Origin: Anaerolineales bacterium
GTDB lineage: Bacteria; Chloroflexota; Anaerolineae; Anaerolineales; E44-bin32
DNA length: 5,185 nucleotides
Direction: 5' to 3'
Assembly: GCA_030642885.1 (NCBI GenBank)
Contig: DAOWMX010000172.1
Location: 1-5,185, forward strand
Shown: piece after piece, positions 4,961 to 5,185 of the stretch
Position numbering within the stretch: position 1 is the stretch's first letter
Layout of the letters: each line of letters opens with the position of its first letter
The notes under the pieces: generated by a model
The model's database searches: none
What the model was told of the DNA's origin: nothing
Seen by the model: only the letters and a program-made list of their open reading frames with translations
Position numbers and translations under genes: made by a program

Positions 4961-5075
4961 AGGGATTTCTCGCGGAGTTTATCCTGAGTGGAACCGAAGG
5001 GCTCGAAATGACAACTGGAGGCGAAATGTTTTAGGTCGTGTCATTTCGAACCCCCGTCGGGGGTGAGAAATCCCT
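4961..5075. repeat. Palindromic interspersed repeat, copy C (short, intact, 115 bp)
   Basis: This is the cleanest copy. Outer arms AGGGATTTCTC (4961-4971) and GAGAAATCCCT (5065-5075) and inner arms TCGAAATGACA (5003-5013) and TGTCATTTCGA (5039-5049) are all perfect. The loop is 25 nt and the accessory hairpin is ACCCCC/GGGGGT (5050-5064). It lacks the GC-rich insert and so shows the uninterrupted site. Confidence 0.9.
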
Positions 5076-5157
5076 GAAGCGGCTCAATTAAGTGTGTGGT
5101 TCTCTGGAAAAGAGGTAATTCCTTCTTCGTTGAAGAGGATCTCTAAAGCATTGTAGT
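5076..5157. repeat. 82-nt spacer between repeats C and D
   Basis: It is the same length as 4342-4423 and shares GCGGCTCAAT at its left end and a CTCTGGAAAAGAG hairpin (5102-5114) in its middle. The right third differs. No gene is seen here. Confidence 0.65.
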
Positions 5158-5185
5158 AGGCATTTTTCGCGGAGTTTATCCTGCG
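5158..5185. repeat. Palindromic repeat, copy D, left end only (cut by window edge)
   Basis: AGGCATTTTTC (5158-5168) is a two-mismatch version of the outer left arm, followed by GCGGAGTTTATCCTGCG as in copies B1 and C. The trailing TGCG matches the insert-bearing form (B1) rather than copy C, so the part outside the window may carry the GC-rich segment. Confidence 0.75.

Noticed and set aside
4131..5185. CRISPR array
   Set aside because: The repeats are long, unequal palindromes with homologous spacers, not short identical repeats with unrelated spacers; no cas gene is present.

Overview
The window looks like a piece of a bacterial chromosome of moderate GC. It probably comes from an environmental Chloroflexota (Anaerolineae-like) genome. 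That placement is an inference from three things: a DnaQ exonuclease–DinG helicase fusion, a very small ECF sigma/membrane-protein pair, and a nucleoside-hydrolase lipoprotein with a C-terminal W-G / C-CG domain. No rRNA, tRNA, CRISPR array, phage gene or recognisable transposase is visible.

Layout. Positions 1-979 (minus) hold the N-terminal 326 residues of an exonuclease/DinG-family helicase that runs off the left edge. At 994-1028 there is a nearly symmetric pair of back-to-back extended -10 promoters. Rightward from it come a leader with small ORFs, an ECF sigma factor (1156-1752) and an overlapping small membrane protein (1736-2047, candidate anti-sigma factor), closed by a rho-independent terminator near 2090-2111. 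At 2530-4029 (plus) is a lipoprotein related to inosine/uridine nucleoside hydrolases, with a changed N-terminal metal-binding motif and an extra C-terminal domain. At 4619-4915 (plus) is a single-domain GIY-YIG endonuclease-like protein, lower in GC than the sigma gene.

Almost all the other intergenic DNA (about 2060-2458, 4131-4527 and 4961-5185) is one family of palindromic repeats. I see four complete or near-complete copies and the start of a fifth. Each complete copy has outer arms AGGGATTTCTC/GAGAAATCCCT, perfect inner arms TCGAAATGACA/TGTCATTTCGA, a loop of exactly 25 nt and a small accessory hairpin. Two pairs of copies are separated by exactly 82 nt of related spacer sequence. Two copies carry an identical 111-bp GC-rich segment, of which about 105 bp is missing from copy C, so C acts as an empty site. 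The repeats surround the GIY-YIG gene and seem to supply a terminator for the sigma operon and part of the promoter region of the lipoprotein gene.

Working together: the sigma factor and membrane protein form a plausible signalling operon. The helicase is a housekeeping repair gene read in the opposite direction. The lipoprotein and GIY-YIG gene look like independent units separated by repeats. The repeat family, with or without the GIY-YIG gene, is the least explained part of the window.
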